From: Phlebotomus papatasi
Lineage: Eukaryota; Arthropoda; Insecta; Diptera; Psychodidae
Assembly: GCF_024763615.1 (NCBI RefSeq)
Contig: NC_077223.1
Span: forward strand, 77,190,627-77,254,626
DNA: 64,000 bases
Reading direction: 5' to 3'
The notes under the pieces were generated by a model that worked only from the letters and a program-made list of their open reading frames with translations, was not told where the DNA came from and ran no database searches. Position 1 is the stretch's first letter. Each line of letters starts with the position of its first letter. The translations under genes were made by a program, and so were the position numbers. This document shows positions 23,441 to 36,000 of this stretch, in pieces.

Positions 23441-25278
23441 CAGATAATCCTAACCGGCTTATGTAGGTGAGATTCTTAACGTGAGCTAACTCGGAGTGCA
23501 TGCAAATTCGATTTAGAGCTGAAATTGTGAGTCGCCATTTAGTTATCTTGAATCAAATTCGTGAAATTATACAAGTTTTGTATTTGAACCAAAATGTCAA
23601 GGATTTGGATGAACTGACAGAAAAGTGATATATGGGTGAAATGTAGACCAGAATGTACTCTATAATTTTGCCGTAGAACTTGATCTCATCGATTAATTAG
23701 AAGCCGAGATAATCGAGGTTGTTTGTTTCTGAACTCGTTTTTTCGACCAGAGCGCCCCAAGTGTTCATTTGTTGAACTTCAACTATATCAAAGAATTGTT
23801 GTATTTTGTGGGACTTTCCATTTAAAACCCTATTTTAAGTGTCTTTGTGGAGTAGAGGCAATCAAATTGGCATCTGAGTGATTTCAAAGCGTTATTATGG
23901 GAAAAATCAATTTTTTCACACTTAAACGGCAAAATCGGAGTGATAGCGTAGTCTGAGCGGAAAATGATATATGGAAGAAATGTAGAGACAAATGTGCTCT
24001 ACAATTATGTCGAAGTAATCATCAAAATCGGTTTAGCGACAGTCGAGATAATTGAGGTTATGTGATATTGAAATTGGTTTTTCGACTGTGGCGCCCCTGG
24101 TGTTGGTCCCACGAAGTTCAAATATTCTAGAAAGTTGTAGCATCTGGTGAGATCTTTCGTTTAAGCCCTCACTCATCAAAATCGGTCACATAGAACCGGA
24201 GATATGATTTTTTGAATTTTGTGAACTTTGACCCCTCATATCTCCGGATCTGTTTTAACCACAGCGCACATTTGCACCATTTTGGAAACGTCCTAGACTG
24301 GACTACAACATACTGAAATTTCATTAACTTGCACAATGCCGTTTTTTAGAAAAGTGACTTTGAATTTCGATGAATTTTGACGCTATCACAGCGCCACCTG
24401 TGGTGACTTTTTGAACTTCCATCTGAAAGTGCTCATCGAGACGAAACCAAAAAGGTAAAATTTAGGTCGCTATGTTAGTTAGAACCGGAGATAGAGGCCG
24501 GTCAATGTTTGAACTTTGACCCCTTATAGCTCGGGTCAGGGGTTTTAGATCGATTTAAGGTTTTTTTTGTTTTATAGGTATAATCAACGGCTACAACATA
24601 CTAAAATTTCAGCCCGATGCACAATGGAATTTTTGAGTTATTTAACTTATAAGATTTAAAAATTTTCTTTTTAATAATAGCGCCCCTAGCGGTGGTTTTA
24701 TGAACTTGCGATGTTAGAAAGGCAGGTGGCATTTCACAAGAGCTTTCCAAAAAGCCCTCACTTTTCAAATTCTGACAATTAGGACCGGAGTTATGGCCAT
24801 TTTAAGAATTTTTTTTTTGGACCCTTATAGCTCGGGTCAGGGGGGTCGGGGGACCTTAAGTTTGGTATTGATGGAAAGCTCTAAGGCCCAGCTATAACAT
24901 ACTAAAATTTGAGCCCGCTCGATGCCATAGGGGCGGAGCTATTGAGAAAACAAAAAAAGGGGGGTCTTCAAAATGGCGGAAGGAGGGGTGGGGGGTGGGG
25001 GGTCTATGCACCAAGTTGCAATTTTCACCCGATATATAACCTTTGCCGAAAACCGCAAGTCGATATCTTTTTTAGTTTAGGAGCTATTAAGCTCCAAAGA
25101 GCGGCCGGCCGGCCGGCCGGCCGGCCAGCCGGCCGGCCGGCCGGGAACGTAAATTAGCCACATATATATTCGTGATCAGGAAGTGCTGAAACACGTTTTG
25201 GCCAAGTTTGAGCTTGATCGGACGACATGAAATTTTGTTAGGATTATAGTAGGTGAGATTGTTAAGAATCTCACCTAA
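23441..25278 (+). mobile_element. Helitron/Helentron-like element, copy 1
   Basis: About 1.84 kb. The 5' part has CAGATAATCCTAACCGG and TAGGTGAGATTCTTAA. The 3' part has the matching TTAGGATTAT, then a terminal hairpin AGGTGAGATT-GTTAAG-AATCTCACCT and the end CTAA followed by T. No target duplication is evident against the empty site near 44903-44930. The interior holds several degenerate units of roughly 300 bp around GCGCCCCTAG, CCGGAGATATG and CTACAACATACTAAAATTTC. No Rep/helicase frame, so non-autonomous. Confidence 0.55.
25102..25144. repeat. (CCGG)n microsatellite
   Basis: About ten CCGG/GGCC units, self-complementary. The homologous position in copy 2 (about 53459-53476) has only three to four units. 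Confidence 0.9.
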
Positions 25279-25534
25279 TATTATTTTAAGTGGATTAGTC
25301 ATAAACGATCCAGATAGCGAAGCGCCCGGATTAGCACACTTGACTGTATTTAATGAGAAATGTGCTTAAATTGAACCAATAAGTATTGATAATTTCTGTA
25401 AGCCAAATATTCCGAAAATAGGGCTCAAAATTTCAATATTTTTTATTTTACATAATCCTTCCTCGTATCACTTGAAACTTTGAAAGTTTAAGAAGGTTCG
25501 TGAAGGCTATCTATAATAAAAATTTCAAGCCTTA

Positions 25535-25645
25535 TGGCCTCTACACACTAAAGCAATTTATGTCCATATTGAAGCAAATTCCCCGTACTTTTGTAAGGTA
25601 AAACTCTTCAATATGGACATAATTTTCTCTAGTGTGTAGAGGCCA
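25535..25645. repeat. 111-bp hairpin
   Basis: TGGCCTCTACACACTAAAGC at one end and GTGTGTAGAGGCCA at the other, with arms of about 40 bp around a short loop. Probably a mini foldback element. Confidence 0.7.
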
Positions 25646-25795
25646 TTAGTCTCTTTTATTTTAGAAAATAGTGAATATTGAAATTTTCGTTTTGACAAAT
25701 TTTGCCCCAGTCTCCCCTATACGAAAAATCACAAATGATGAAACCGATGAAACTATAACTATTTCTACTTACGCTCTCATATTATATTTTTGTAC

Positions 25796-26048
25796 ACTGA
25801 GAGAAATCCGAAAAAGTTAAAATAACATTCTGGAAATGTTTATTTTACCCTGCAGTATTGATCCGAAATCTGTGTAAATATTTTGCTTTTTAGGTGTATT
25901 ATGGGTTAAAGTTACCCTTTTTCATGTTAATTTTACCCTTAAAAAGGTGTAAAATTAACATTATAAAATGTTGATATATTTTTACACCTAAAAAGTGTTA
26001 GGGTTATGAGGAAAAAAAGTTAATCGCACCCCTGTTTTTTTTCTTAGT
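25796..26048 (+). mobile_element. CACTGAG-type MITE, copy D
   Basis: CACTGAGAGAAATCCG to CTTAGTG, flanked by TA on both sides, same internal landmarks. Boundaries good to a few bases. Confidence 0.8.
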
Positions 26049-26709
26049 GTATGATGAATAATATTTAAACTCCTAAAATGTTATTCCTTCAACGTAAATT
26101 ATTATATCTCCAAATAGCTAGACAAAAAAATAGGTGTAATGAGTGAAAAAATCGCGCCTAATAAATAGGAAATCTACAATCCTGGTCCAGTGTTTTTTTT
26201 AATTAAATAACACGTCTTGCTTTGAGCACTTCTAAAACTAATAGATAAGCTCGACTAATTGGTCCATCCTGACTATCATACAGTTGCGTTGATCCATACA
26301 AGAATTATGAACTCAAGCTATCCAGGAGCATCTATATGTATACCATCTAGACCCTGCCAAACCTCTATCACCCTTAATCAGTTCATAATTAATTGATTTG
26401 TAACATAATGAAAAACGTTACAAAAAATAGTTCAATTCCCAAAAAGAAAATCCCTAACAAAGGAAATAGAAGAAAAATAAGCTTCAAAAGAACCTGTTGA
26501 ATGCTTATATCTATTTATTTTGTAGGTAGAAGTAGAAAATTCAATAACATTTCTATGAATAACGTAAAAGGGAAATATTGGAGGCGAGTCCAAGGGAGTT
26601 TATTGATAATTGTGTTTATTGAGCTTCCACACACGTTTCAATATTGAATACTAGACCAGTCAATTGGTCATCGTCAGGGAAACAAGTGACCGACAAACAA
26701 GGTATCCGA

Positions 26710-26727
26710 CTCACCTGTTCAGGTGAG
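26710..26727. promoter_or_regulatory. E-box palindrome upstream of Ir25a
   Basis: CTCACCTG-TT-CAGGTGAG, two 8-bp arms each containing CACCTG, the E-box core bound by bHLH and zinc-finger E-box factors. It lies about 185 bases upstream of the Ir25a start codon, so it is a candidate proximal element. A role is inference only. Confidence 0.3.
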
Positions 26728-26865
26728 GCTTCAGGAAGTCCTCTACAGCCCACAATTTAAGTTATTGTTTGGCTCAAATTAAGGGTGAAATTCGCCTCTG
26801 ATAAAGTTAATCATAAGCTTTGGGAGCTGTCTGTTGATGGGCTTCAATCACTTCTTGACGGAAGC

Positions 26866-26910
26866 TCAGTGCGTATTTAGTGGACGGAAGTGCTAGTGAA
26901 CGGAGTGAAA
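26866..26910 (+). promoter_or_regulatory. Possible Ir25a initiator / 5' UTR
   Basis: AGCTCAGTGCG near 26868 matches the arthropod initiator TCAGT, about 40 bases before the start codon. About +28 there is AGTGA, a partial match to the downstream promoter element. No TATA box is obvious at the right spacing. Weak evidence. Confidence 0.25.
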
Positions 26911-27016
26911 ATGTGCTTAGGAAAAGTGAAAATCCGTTTTAAGTGCCTGATTATTCTAGTTATTTATTTGTGTGTGCAAGAAGTGGACTTGCAAACCACG
27001 CAGAATATCAATGTCT
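26911..27016 (+). CDS. Ir25a: Ir25a exon 1 (signal peptide)
   Basis: Starts at ATGTGC in the context GTGAAAATG and ends one base into a codon before donor GTAAGT at 27017. It encodes a short basic N-terminus, a hydrophobic core (CLIILVIYLCV) and the start of the mature protein, QTTQNINV, which matches the insect Ir25a mature start. Upstream GTG/CTG codons are in frame but there is no upstream ATG. Exon 2 follows after a 6.7-kb intron. Confidence 0.88.
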
Positions 27017-30000
27017 GTAAGTTATTTATTGAAATCATTTTATTTTCTACAAAAATTATGTGTTTTTCGAAAGGATAAATTCAAAAAAGAGTCAGAGCGT
27101 CTAAATCGAAATTGGAAATTGTAATAAAAGTTACAAACTATTATTTTAGATATATTTTTTGAGAGATAAAATCTTTATAATGGGAATTTCAATGTCACCA
27201 TCGATTTTGCAATCATAGTGATTACAGTAATAAAAATAACTAATTGGACTGATTACCCTTCCTCAGATATTCATATATAATTTTCTATTTTATGTTTACC
27301 AGAAATTAACTGAAAATAGAAGCTAAGAATATAGCGGACTGTTCGTTTTGAAAGTCATACTCTTAAGGGAAAAAAATATTTTATCAGTATACTTATATTA
27401 ATTTTGTTACGTGAACAATAATTTTGCCAGAAAAATAAAGAAGAAATGGGAATGCAGAAAACTCGGATTCGTTTGGTTCTTTATAAATTGTTTCGAGGAA
27501 GGAAGTCCTTTAGCGGGTCAACTCATTAGAAAAAACTGGTCAAATATTCGAGCTTTTCGTGATTATTATTTTTCACTTACATTTTTTCATATTTACCAGT
27601 TCACAGGCATTTTAAAACGATTCATATACTTTTTAAAAAATTGCCCAGTTACCGTCGTTGCGGGTGACTTTGCACTCGGGGGGTGACTTTGCACTCTGCT
27701 GTTTGTGAGACTTTGAACAATTCTAGCACTTATTGATAGCCTTCGCCGATCCGGTCTACCATGTCAAAGTATATAAGGATATGTTATGTACCAAGTAAGG
27801 TACAATGATCCCCAAAAGGATTCTTGTAGTTTCAGTAATAGTCAATGAAATGCTAATATAGGTATTTTGTCAAAAAACGGCTCCGTGAAAAAGTTATCTG
27901 AAGGTGCAATTTTAAAATCGATTTCAGAGTAGTAAATTGCCCAAATCTATTCCAAATTTATCTGGCTAGAATAATCCACTTCGATTTTGTTGATTATTTT
28001 TATTAAAATATTTTTTTTTCCCTATTATCTTTCTAAGAACGCATGATTTATGTTATAAAATTGCATGTAATGGTCTTTCTAAAGCTTTATTATAAAAGTA
28101 TTTGGCTAAAAATTATCCAATTTTTTGATAATTTAAGATAAAGTGACCGAGATCTACAAGATGGTGTGACCGCCATCTTGGTTTGACGTTTCTGTCCGCC
28201 ATTTTGAATAACTGTCAAAACCTAAAACTGGTCCGATTGAGCTGAAATTTTAGTATGTTCTAGCTGATGTCAAAACCTTTTCAGAACATATATAACATCC
28301 GACCTAGGTCAAGCGATTGCCTGGATACAGGAGCTCCAAGTTCAAAATTTTGACATTTTCATGAATACAGAACTACGGAGAGCTTCTTTTATCGAAATCA
28401 TCACAAAAAAGACAGTACTATCGTTAGGCGATGAGATCTAAATAACAAACAAAAAGAAAAGTAATGTTTTTCCTTATAACAGCATATTATTTGAAGATCT
28501 GAAAAACTGTTTTTGCAAAAATGAAAAAATAAAAAAATTAATAAATGCACTTTTCATTTATTTTTTTTTTAATTATGTAAGAGTAAATAAACATATAAAA
28601 TAAAAGCCTCAACCATTTTTAATGGTTACTGAGGCATTTCATTTAGATTTTAAAATTAAGGATTAGTAAATAAAGATCGCCAAAATATGATGATTTCAAA
28701 ATTTTAAAATTTGAGCCTCTGTATCTAGGTTAATACTTGACGTAGACTGGGACATAGATACGTTCTCAAAAGGTCTTGACATCAGCTATAACATACTAAA
28801 ATTTCAACTCAATCGGACCAGTTTTAGGTTTTGACAGTTATTCAAAATGGCGGACAGAAACGTCAAATCAAGATGGCGGTCATGTCATCTTGTAGATCTC
28901 GTGCATATTACCCTTAGATGTAAAGATCTTCATTGTCGTTTATTATCAGAAATTGTTGATTTTTTAGTATTTATTAAAAAGTGCAAAGTCACCCGCACCT
29001 TATCCCAAGTGCAAGCCTTTTTTCTTGATTTTTTTAAACATAGTAAAATTTTATAAAATTAATGCTAGTGGCACAAAATCCATTCATTAACAACTGAATA
29101 CAAATAATTTTACTCAAAAACCCCCCTCCCTTCACTTTAACTATCCACTTTTAGAGAGCAAAGTTGAAAAATAGCGGAAAAACGTGCAAAGTCACCCGCA
29201 ACGACGGTACGTAGAAGTTGCAATTGAATTTCAGACAATAAACAATTTGGTTTACAACCGGTAGAAATCAGTTTAAAATTTTGTTGTATTTAAAAAAATA
29301 ATTATACAAATTTTCAGTAGTGCGGTGAATTCTTGAAGATTTTATTATTGTATTGATTTTACATAATAGCTATTTAATAAAATTTAGAGAAAAAAATCAA
29401 CATAAACTAAGGTATTGCTTTAAAGTAATAAATCACAAAATTGGTTTCCTGTTGAATATTCTTCTGTCTACAATCAATAATGTATTATTTACCAATAACA
29501 TTTCATTTTCAGTTTAATGCTATAATTTATTTAGTAATTGAAGGGTTCTTTCTTCTAATAAATCAAATAATAATACAAATTATAATTAAAACGGTTATGT
29601 GGGTCAAAGAAACTAAAAAAAAACAATATCTTTTGTCTAAGTTCCAGCATTGTAAAAAAAATATTTTAATATTTCAGTTCTGCTGCCTGATTTTCGGAAA
29701 ACTTTAGGAAACATTCAAAAAAATTAAATATTTCCAGTTAGCAAATGAGTTAAATTAGTCCCGCAAAGAAGAATGTTATATTTCCTTGATCACAACTTAC
29801 TTTACAAGACTAAATATAGCATAAAATGCATTTAATTTCCCAAATTTCATCCAAATTTTTCTTGGGTATTTTCTAGAAAAGGGCACGAGCAATTTTCTTT
29901 TAGTTCCGGATGTATTTTAGAGTCAGTCTATGCTAACATTTCATCTATAGACTCTCCTATAATCGAAAAAATTTTCGATATTGAATATTCGAAGGCCAAA

Positions 30001-33000
30001 GTTTAATGACTTTGGGTTGCCTATTTTTCAACCGATTTGTTTAAATTTGAATTTTTTGGAAATGTCTTGAAGTTTTCAACCCGACTAAGGTAAAGGACCC
30101 TATGTCGACCACTTAAGGAGGTGTTTTGTGAAAAACTTATGAAAATACAGTTATAATTTGTCTTTTTAGATAGGGTTTTTATCTAAAACTATAGAATAGA
30201 TCCTTATCTATCTTATGATGAACTTCATTTAGACATAATATAATTTAAAATTACAAAAAAATTAAACTGTTTTATAAATGCGATGTGTTCCTCTACTCGA
30301 CCACTCTGATATCAGAGTGCCTTTACTCGACCGCCTGGGGTTCCTCTACTCGACCACCCATTTTTTCTAAGAAATTAAATAAAACACAAAACTATAAAGT
30401 CATGCATTTAACTTTGGCTTTCTAACACTTCATGAATAACGCTTAAAATTAAGTCAATCATTAATATAAAATAGGAAAACTCAGTTTTATGAATTTATTC
30501 AGAAGTACTAAAACATTTAACTGAAAAAGCTCCACTTCCTATGATTCGTCGACAGGTCGAATTGAGGAACATTATATTTGAAATGCACTTTCAATTTTAA
30601 GACCTTAAATTTAATGTTTAACTTAATCGTAGAACTAAAATTTTTGCACAGAATAAAGATAAAGTCCTCAACTTGCGATTAGACTCAAAATTTGAATTCT
30701 CAAGTAATCTATAAGAATAATAATTGAAATAATTCCTTAAGAAAACAATTAAGAATATCAATAAGAATGCTATAAATTGATGAAAAATCGCGAATTTTTA
30801 TTTAAGAAATACTTTTAACACTTCGTAAAAGTGCTTTTTTCAGTGTTCTATGGTCAATTTCTGTGATATTTCCACTGATTTGTATTAATTATGAAATAAC
30901 TGATCTTATGATGTTAAACTATTTGCCAAATATTATTGCAAATGTAAATAATTTGAACAAATATTTCGTCTGGTCGACCTGAGGAATCTAGGGTGGTCGA
31001 ATAGAGAGGCGGTCGAATAGAGGATACTTTACCTTACACCGCACTTATAGCCGGTAATAAGTTAGTAAAGTTCATGTAATTTACTTATTTTGTTCGAAAA
31101 TTTTAATTTATTGGTCGTATTTTTTCGATCTAGAAGTTAAACGGTAAGAGATATCGATTTCAATTCTTCGGTGACTCTTCCATAATTCTTTTTTTATTAG
31201 GGAATTATTTCATTCTTTTTCCATCATTTCCTCTATGCCTTTCAAAACCAGATTTTTTGGATTTTTCTCTAAAACGGCTCCAACGAATTTTTTTGAATTG
31301 CATATGTTTTGTAGATAGAAGGCGATTATTTAGTCTATAGATAAACAGAAAAAAATTTCGACATTGTATATTCGAAGGTTAAAGTTAAACCACATTGAAA
31401 GGCCTATTTTTAAACCGATTCGCTTTAATTTGGAATGTAAACGGAAAGTTAAGCGGAAGTAAACTTTTATGGACAAAAAAACTGCGTGGAAAGATAAAAT
31501 TTGCGGAGAGCTATATCTCGTAAATTCGAGCATTCCGTAAAGCTGCGACTCTTTGTTATCTCTTTTTGAATGAAATGCTCTCAAAAATCCAATTTTCGTT
31601 CTTTTTAACTGCCCGAACTCCAAGAGAGAGCAGTTTTAACAATCGTGTTTTTTTTTCAACTTCTCTCCATCCTAGCTGCCAAACGGTAAGAGATATTGAC
31701 TTTTTGTCTTCGGTGACCCCCCACAAGTCAACATTCTCTATCTAACTAACTTACCCAAATTACCCCCCACCCCTTCTAACCCCTACAAAAACATGTTTTT
31801 TTTACTTTGCAAAAAATTGGCCCTGGCGATTTCTTTCATTTTTGGATATGTTTTGGAGGTAGTTTAACCGTACATTTTAACCTTGTACACCTATCACCGG
31901 AAAATTCGCCATCTTGAATAATTTAAGGTCAAAGATCAACCACCCTGGAGGGTCTAATTTTCAACGGATTTGGTTAAATTTGGACTTTTATGAAATATCT
32001 TTTAATTCTGAACCCGACTGCATCGGTCATAATCGGTGATGGATCGGGAAAGTAACGGTAATAGATTTATTTTGAAAATACTGTTTTTCGCACTTTTTCA
32101 GTCTTTTGACCCATATAAAATTCAAACGGTAAGAGATGTCAACTTCCAGTCTTCGGTGACCCCTCCTCAAATGACGTTACCTCGAACCCAACCTCTTTTT
32201 TCCCCCATCCCCTTTCATGCGTTCCCTATCCCCCAAAAATAGGCAAAAAATGAGGTTTTTCTAATTTTGCAAAAAATTGGCCCTGACGATTTCGTTCATT
32301 TTTGGATATGCTTGGAAGGTAGTCCAGCTGAACATTTCGTCCTTAGATACCTATCACCGGAAGAATCACCATCTGGAATTATTCAAGATCAAAGCTTAAT
32401 TTTCACCCGATTTGCACCGAGAAAAATTTGGATGGTATTTTCTACAAATCGTGTCTTTAAATTCTACTATCTCAAAAGATAGTAGAAAATACCATCCTCC
32501 ATAGAAACTTTCCTTTAGAATTTACTATCTTGACATTTTAAAATTTACTATCCTATGGATAGTAAATTCTAACAGCCGGATTGTAAAATTTACTATCCTC
32601 ATTTAGATTTTACCTTGACCTCTCTTAGATTCTAATATCCGGGAAGTAAATTTTACTGGCCACATATTAGATGTTAAAATTTAACTGGAAGACAGTAAAT
32701 TTTAACGGAGGATAGTAATTTGGATTGAAATTACCATCCAAGCCAGTAAAATTTGCCATCCTGCTGTTAGAATGTCATTTTGGAATATCGTGGGTGCCGA
32801 TGCAACGGTTCCCGATATGCTTCGAATACATTATAGCAATTCGTGGCGCAGCTGGAAGATGCTGGACTGTCATCACAAAGGTCGCATGTTCAAATCTCGG
32901 CGCAGTCGTCAATTTTCACGCACCAAAATGGCTTGAAATACAGAGAATATCATCCAAGAAGGGCCCCAAGCCCTCAAACAATGTCCAAAAAGCAATGATA

Positions 33001-36000
33001 ATAAGGAAAAATAAATTTTTCCGACATTTTTCATTCTAATATCCGGCTAGTAAAATTTACTATCCTGCCAGTAAAATTTACCATCCGGCTAGTAAAATCT
33101 AACATCCGGGGATATTAGAATTTACCATCCGGCTATTAGAATTTACTATCCATGCAATAGATTCTACAATTTTTGACAGTCCAATTTAATATCGCGTTTG
33201 CTGGGTGACTTTTTTACTATCCGGCCATTAGAATTTTGTATGGAGGATGGTAAATTTTACCATCCACATTTTTCTCGGTGAAGGCAGAGCTCTTTCTCGG
33301 GAGTTCGATCAGCTCGCAAAGCCTCGGACGCTTTGCCACCCCTTTTTCAAAATCTTTCGTTTAAGGACGAACTCCTCTCATAATAGGAAATGGTATTTAG
33401 GTTTTTGCCTTCGGATAAATTTTTCCTCATCGAAAAGTTCTTTTTTTTTTCAAAAGTGTCTCCGAAAATCAGCTCCCAGCCGGCTGAATTTTTAAATTTT
33501 TTAAATGCAAATGCTTTTTTTCTTTTTGACCGACGTAACCCTTCAATAGGCAAATAAAATGCCTCAAGTAAAGTAATGCTGATCAGAGATATTCAAACAT
33601 CACAAAATCGATATCACTCTAGGTGCTATTAATTACAGATATACTATCAAACAACTCTTCTTGGTATCTAAATGCATTTGACACTTAAATACTTTTTTTG
33701 GTTTAGTATACGTTAACGAGGTGGGTAATGATATTGCGGCAAAAGCTGTGGATGTTGCCGTGAATTATGTTAAGAAAAATCCAAATCTTGGCCTATCTGT
33801 GGAAGTTATGTCTGTGGAAGGGAATCGCTCGGATTCCAAAGGATTGCTGGAATCTTGTAAGTTAACTCTCTAGCTGCACCCTGCATTCATTTTGAGTGTG
33901 CTACTAACTAATGCATTCCTGGCATTTTTAAGTATGCTCAATGTACTCTCGATCTCTGGTGATGAATCAGCCACCACATGTGATTCTGGACACCACAATC
34001 ACTGGTGTGGCATCAGAAACTGTAAAATCCGTCAGTTCAGCCCTTGGGATTCCCACTGTGAGTGGATCCTTTGGTCAAGAGGGGGACCTTCGACAGTGGC
34101 GAGATCTCAATGATAAGAAAAAGAACTATCTCCTGCAAATCATGCCACCGGCTGATCTAATTCCTGAAGTCATTCGTGGCATCATAATAAATCAGAACAT
34201 TACAAGTGCTGCAATTCTCTATGACCCCTACTTTGGTGAGTTACAAGTGCTGCCCAAAATGAGGCCTCATCAATATTGCACCAGGCATGACCTATAAATC
34301 TCTCTTTTTTTCGTGCACTCATCACTATTTTTGGCATCTTTTCACTTTCCTTTCGTGGCCATATTTTGGAGAAATATATTTTATTGATTGATTTGGGTGT
34401 TTCATTTGGGGTGTTATATAGTTATGGATCACAAGTATAAAGCTCTTCTTCAGAACATCCCAACACGCCATGTAATCACGGCAATAAATGTGGAGCAGCG
34501 TGCTGAACAAATTGAGAAGCTGCGGAATCTCGATATTAATAACTTTTTTGTTTTGGGAGGATTAACGTCCATCAAGGAAGTTTTAGGTAGATCAATTATG
34601 AGGTAGACTAAATATTTGATATTAAAAAAAAAACATCCGGTTTCCAGAATCCGCCAAAAAGGAATACTTCGATAGAAACTTTGCCTGGCATGCAATAACT
34701 CAGCAAAGGGGAGATCTCACAGCCAATCTGGACAATGCTACGATTATGTTCCTACGGCCAATTCCCGACAGTAAAGCTAAAGATCGCTTGGGTGTCATGA
34801 AGACAACTTACAATCTCAAGCAAGAACCTGAAATAACCTCAGCGTTCTACTTTGATATGGCTCTAAGGACATTTCTAGCTGTTCGGGAAATGCTCCAAGT
34901 TGGAGCCTGGCCTATGGATATCAAATATCTAAACTGCGATAACTACGACGGAACTAACACACCAGATCACACTATTGATTTAAAATCGTATTTTGTCGGT
35001 GTTTCGGAACCTACAACCTACGGAAGTTTCGAGTTCAATTCTCGACCAGCGCTACCCTTCAATGGATACAGCTATATGAAGTTTGATATGGATATCAATG
35101 CAGTATCCATAAGAGGAGGTGCATCTGTAAATACTAAAAATCTCGGATTCTGGACATCTGGACTAGATGCTACAATTTCCATAAAGAACCAAGAAGATAT
35201 GAAGAATCTAACGGCTGATGTAGTTTACAGAATATACACGGTTGTGGTAAATTTTAGTTCCAAAAGACTTTAGAGTTTTCTTCAATTTCTTATCACAAAA
35301 ATTAATTCTTTACAGCAACCACCCTTTATAATTCGCGACGAAAAATCTCCTAAAGGCTACAAAGGTTACTGTATCGATCTGATTGAGGAAATTGCCAAAA
35401 TCGTAAAGTTCGACTATACGATCAAAGAAGTCGAAGATGGAAAATTTGGGAATATGGACGAAAAGGGTGAATGGAATGGCATTGTGAGGAAGTTAATTGA
35501 TAAACAAGCAGACATTGGACTAGGTTCAATGTCTGTTATGGCAGAACGAGAGACAGTGATTGATTTTACAGTGCCATATTACGATCTTGTGGGCATCACC
35601 ATTATGATGCAACTTCCTAGCACTCCTAGTTCTCTCTTCAAATTCCTAACAGTGCTCGAGACGAATGTCTGGCTCTGTATCCTTGCGGCTTATTTCTTCA
35701 CTAGCTTCCTCATGTGGGTATTTGACCGATGGAGTCCCTATAGTTACCAGAACAATCGTGAAAAATACAAAGATGACGATGAGAAGCGAGAATTTAATAT
35801 TAAGGAGTGCCTTTGGTTTTGTATGACTTCCCTAACGCCTCAAGGTGGTGGAGAAGCCCCAAAAAACCTTTCAGGACGACTTGTGGCAGCTACTTGGTGG
35901 CTTTTTGGGTAAGATCCCTTTGTATTTATTTTAAGCTTTTAGCAGGAAATGGACGCAAAAACTAGTGCGCTCTTTATATTCACCTTTTCATACTTTGCTA

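Larger units (their letters stand above)
23088..25719 (+). mobile_element. Copy of the 43324-45155 element, split by a 1.8-kb insertion
   Basis: Left part (23090-23440) and right part (25279-25719) match 44050-44910 and 44927-45155 respectively, in order, ending TTTTGCCCCAGTCTCCCCTA. The left end is lost. The interruption at 23441-25278 is the Helitron-like element. A 111-bp hairpin at 25535-25645 is a second insertion. Confidence 0.65.

Noticed and set aside
24909..25302. Frames with AGRPAGRPAGRP on both strands
   Set aside because: They come from the self-complementary CCGG tract inside a mobile element.
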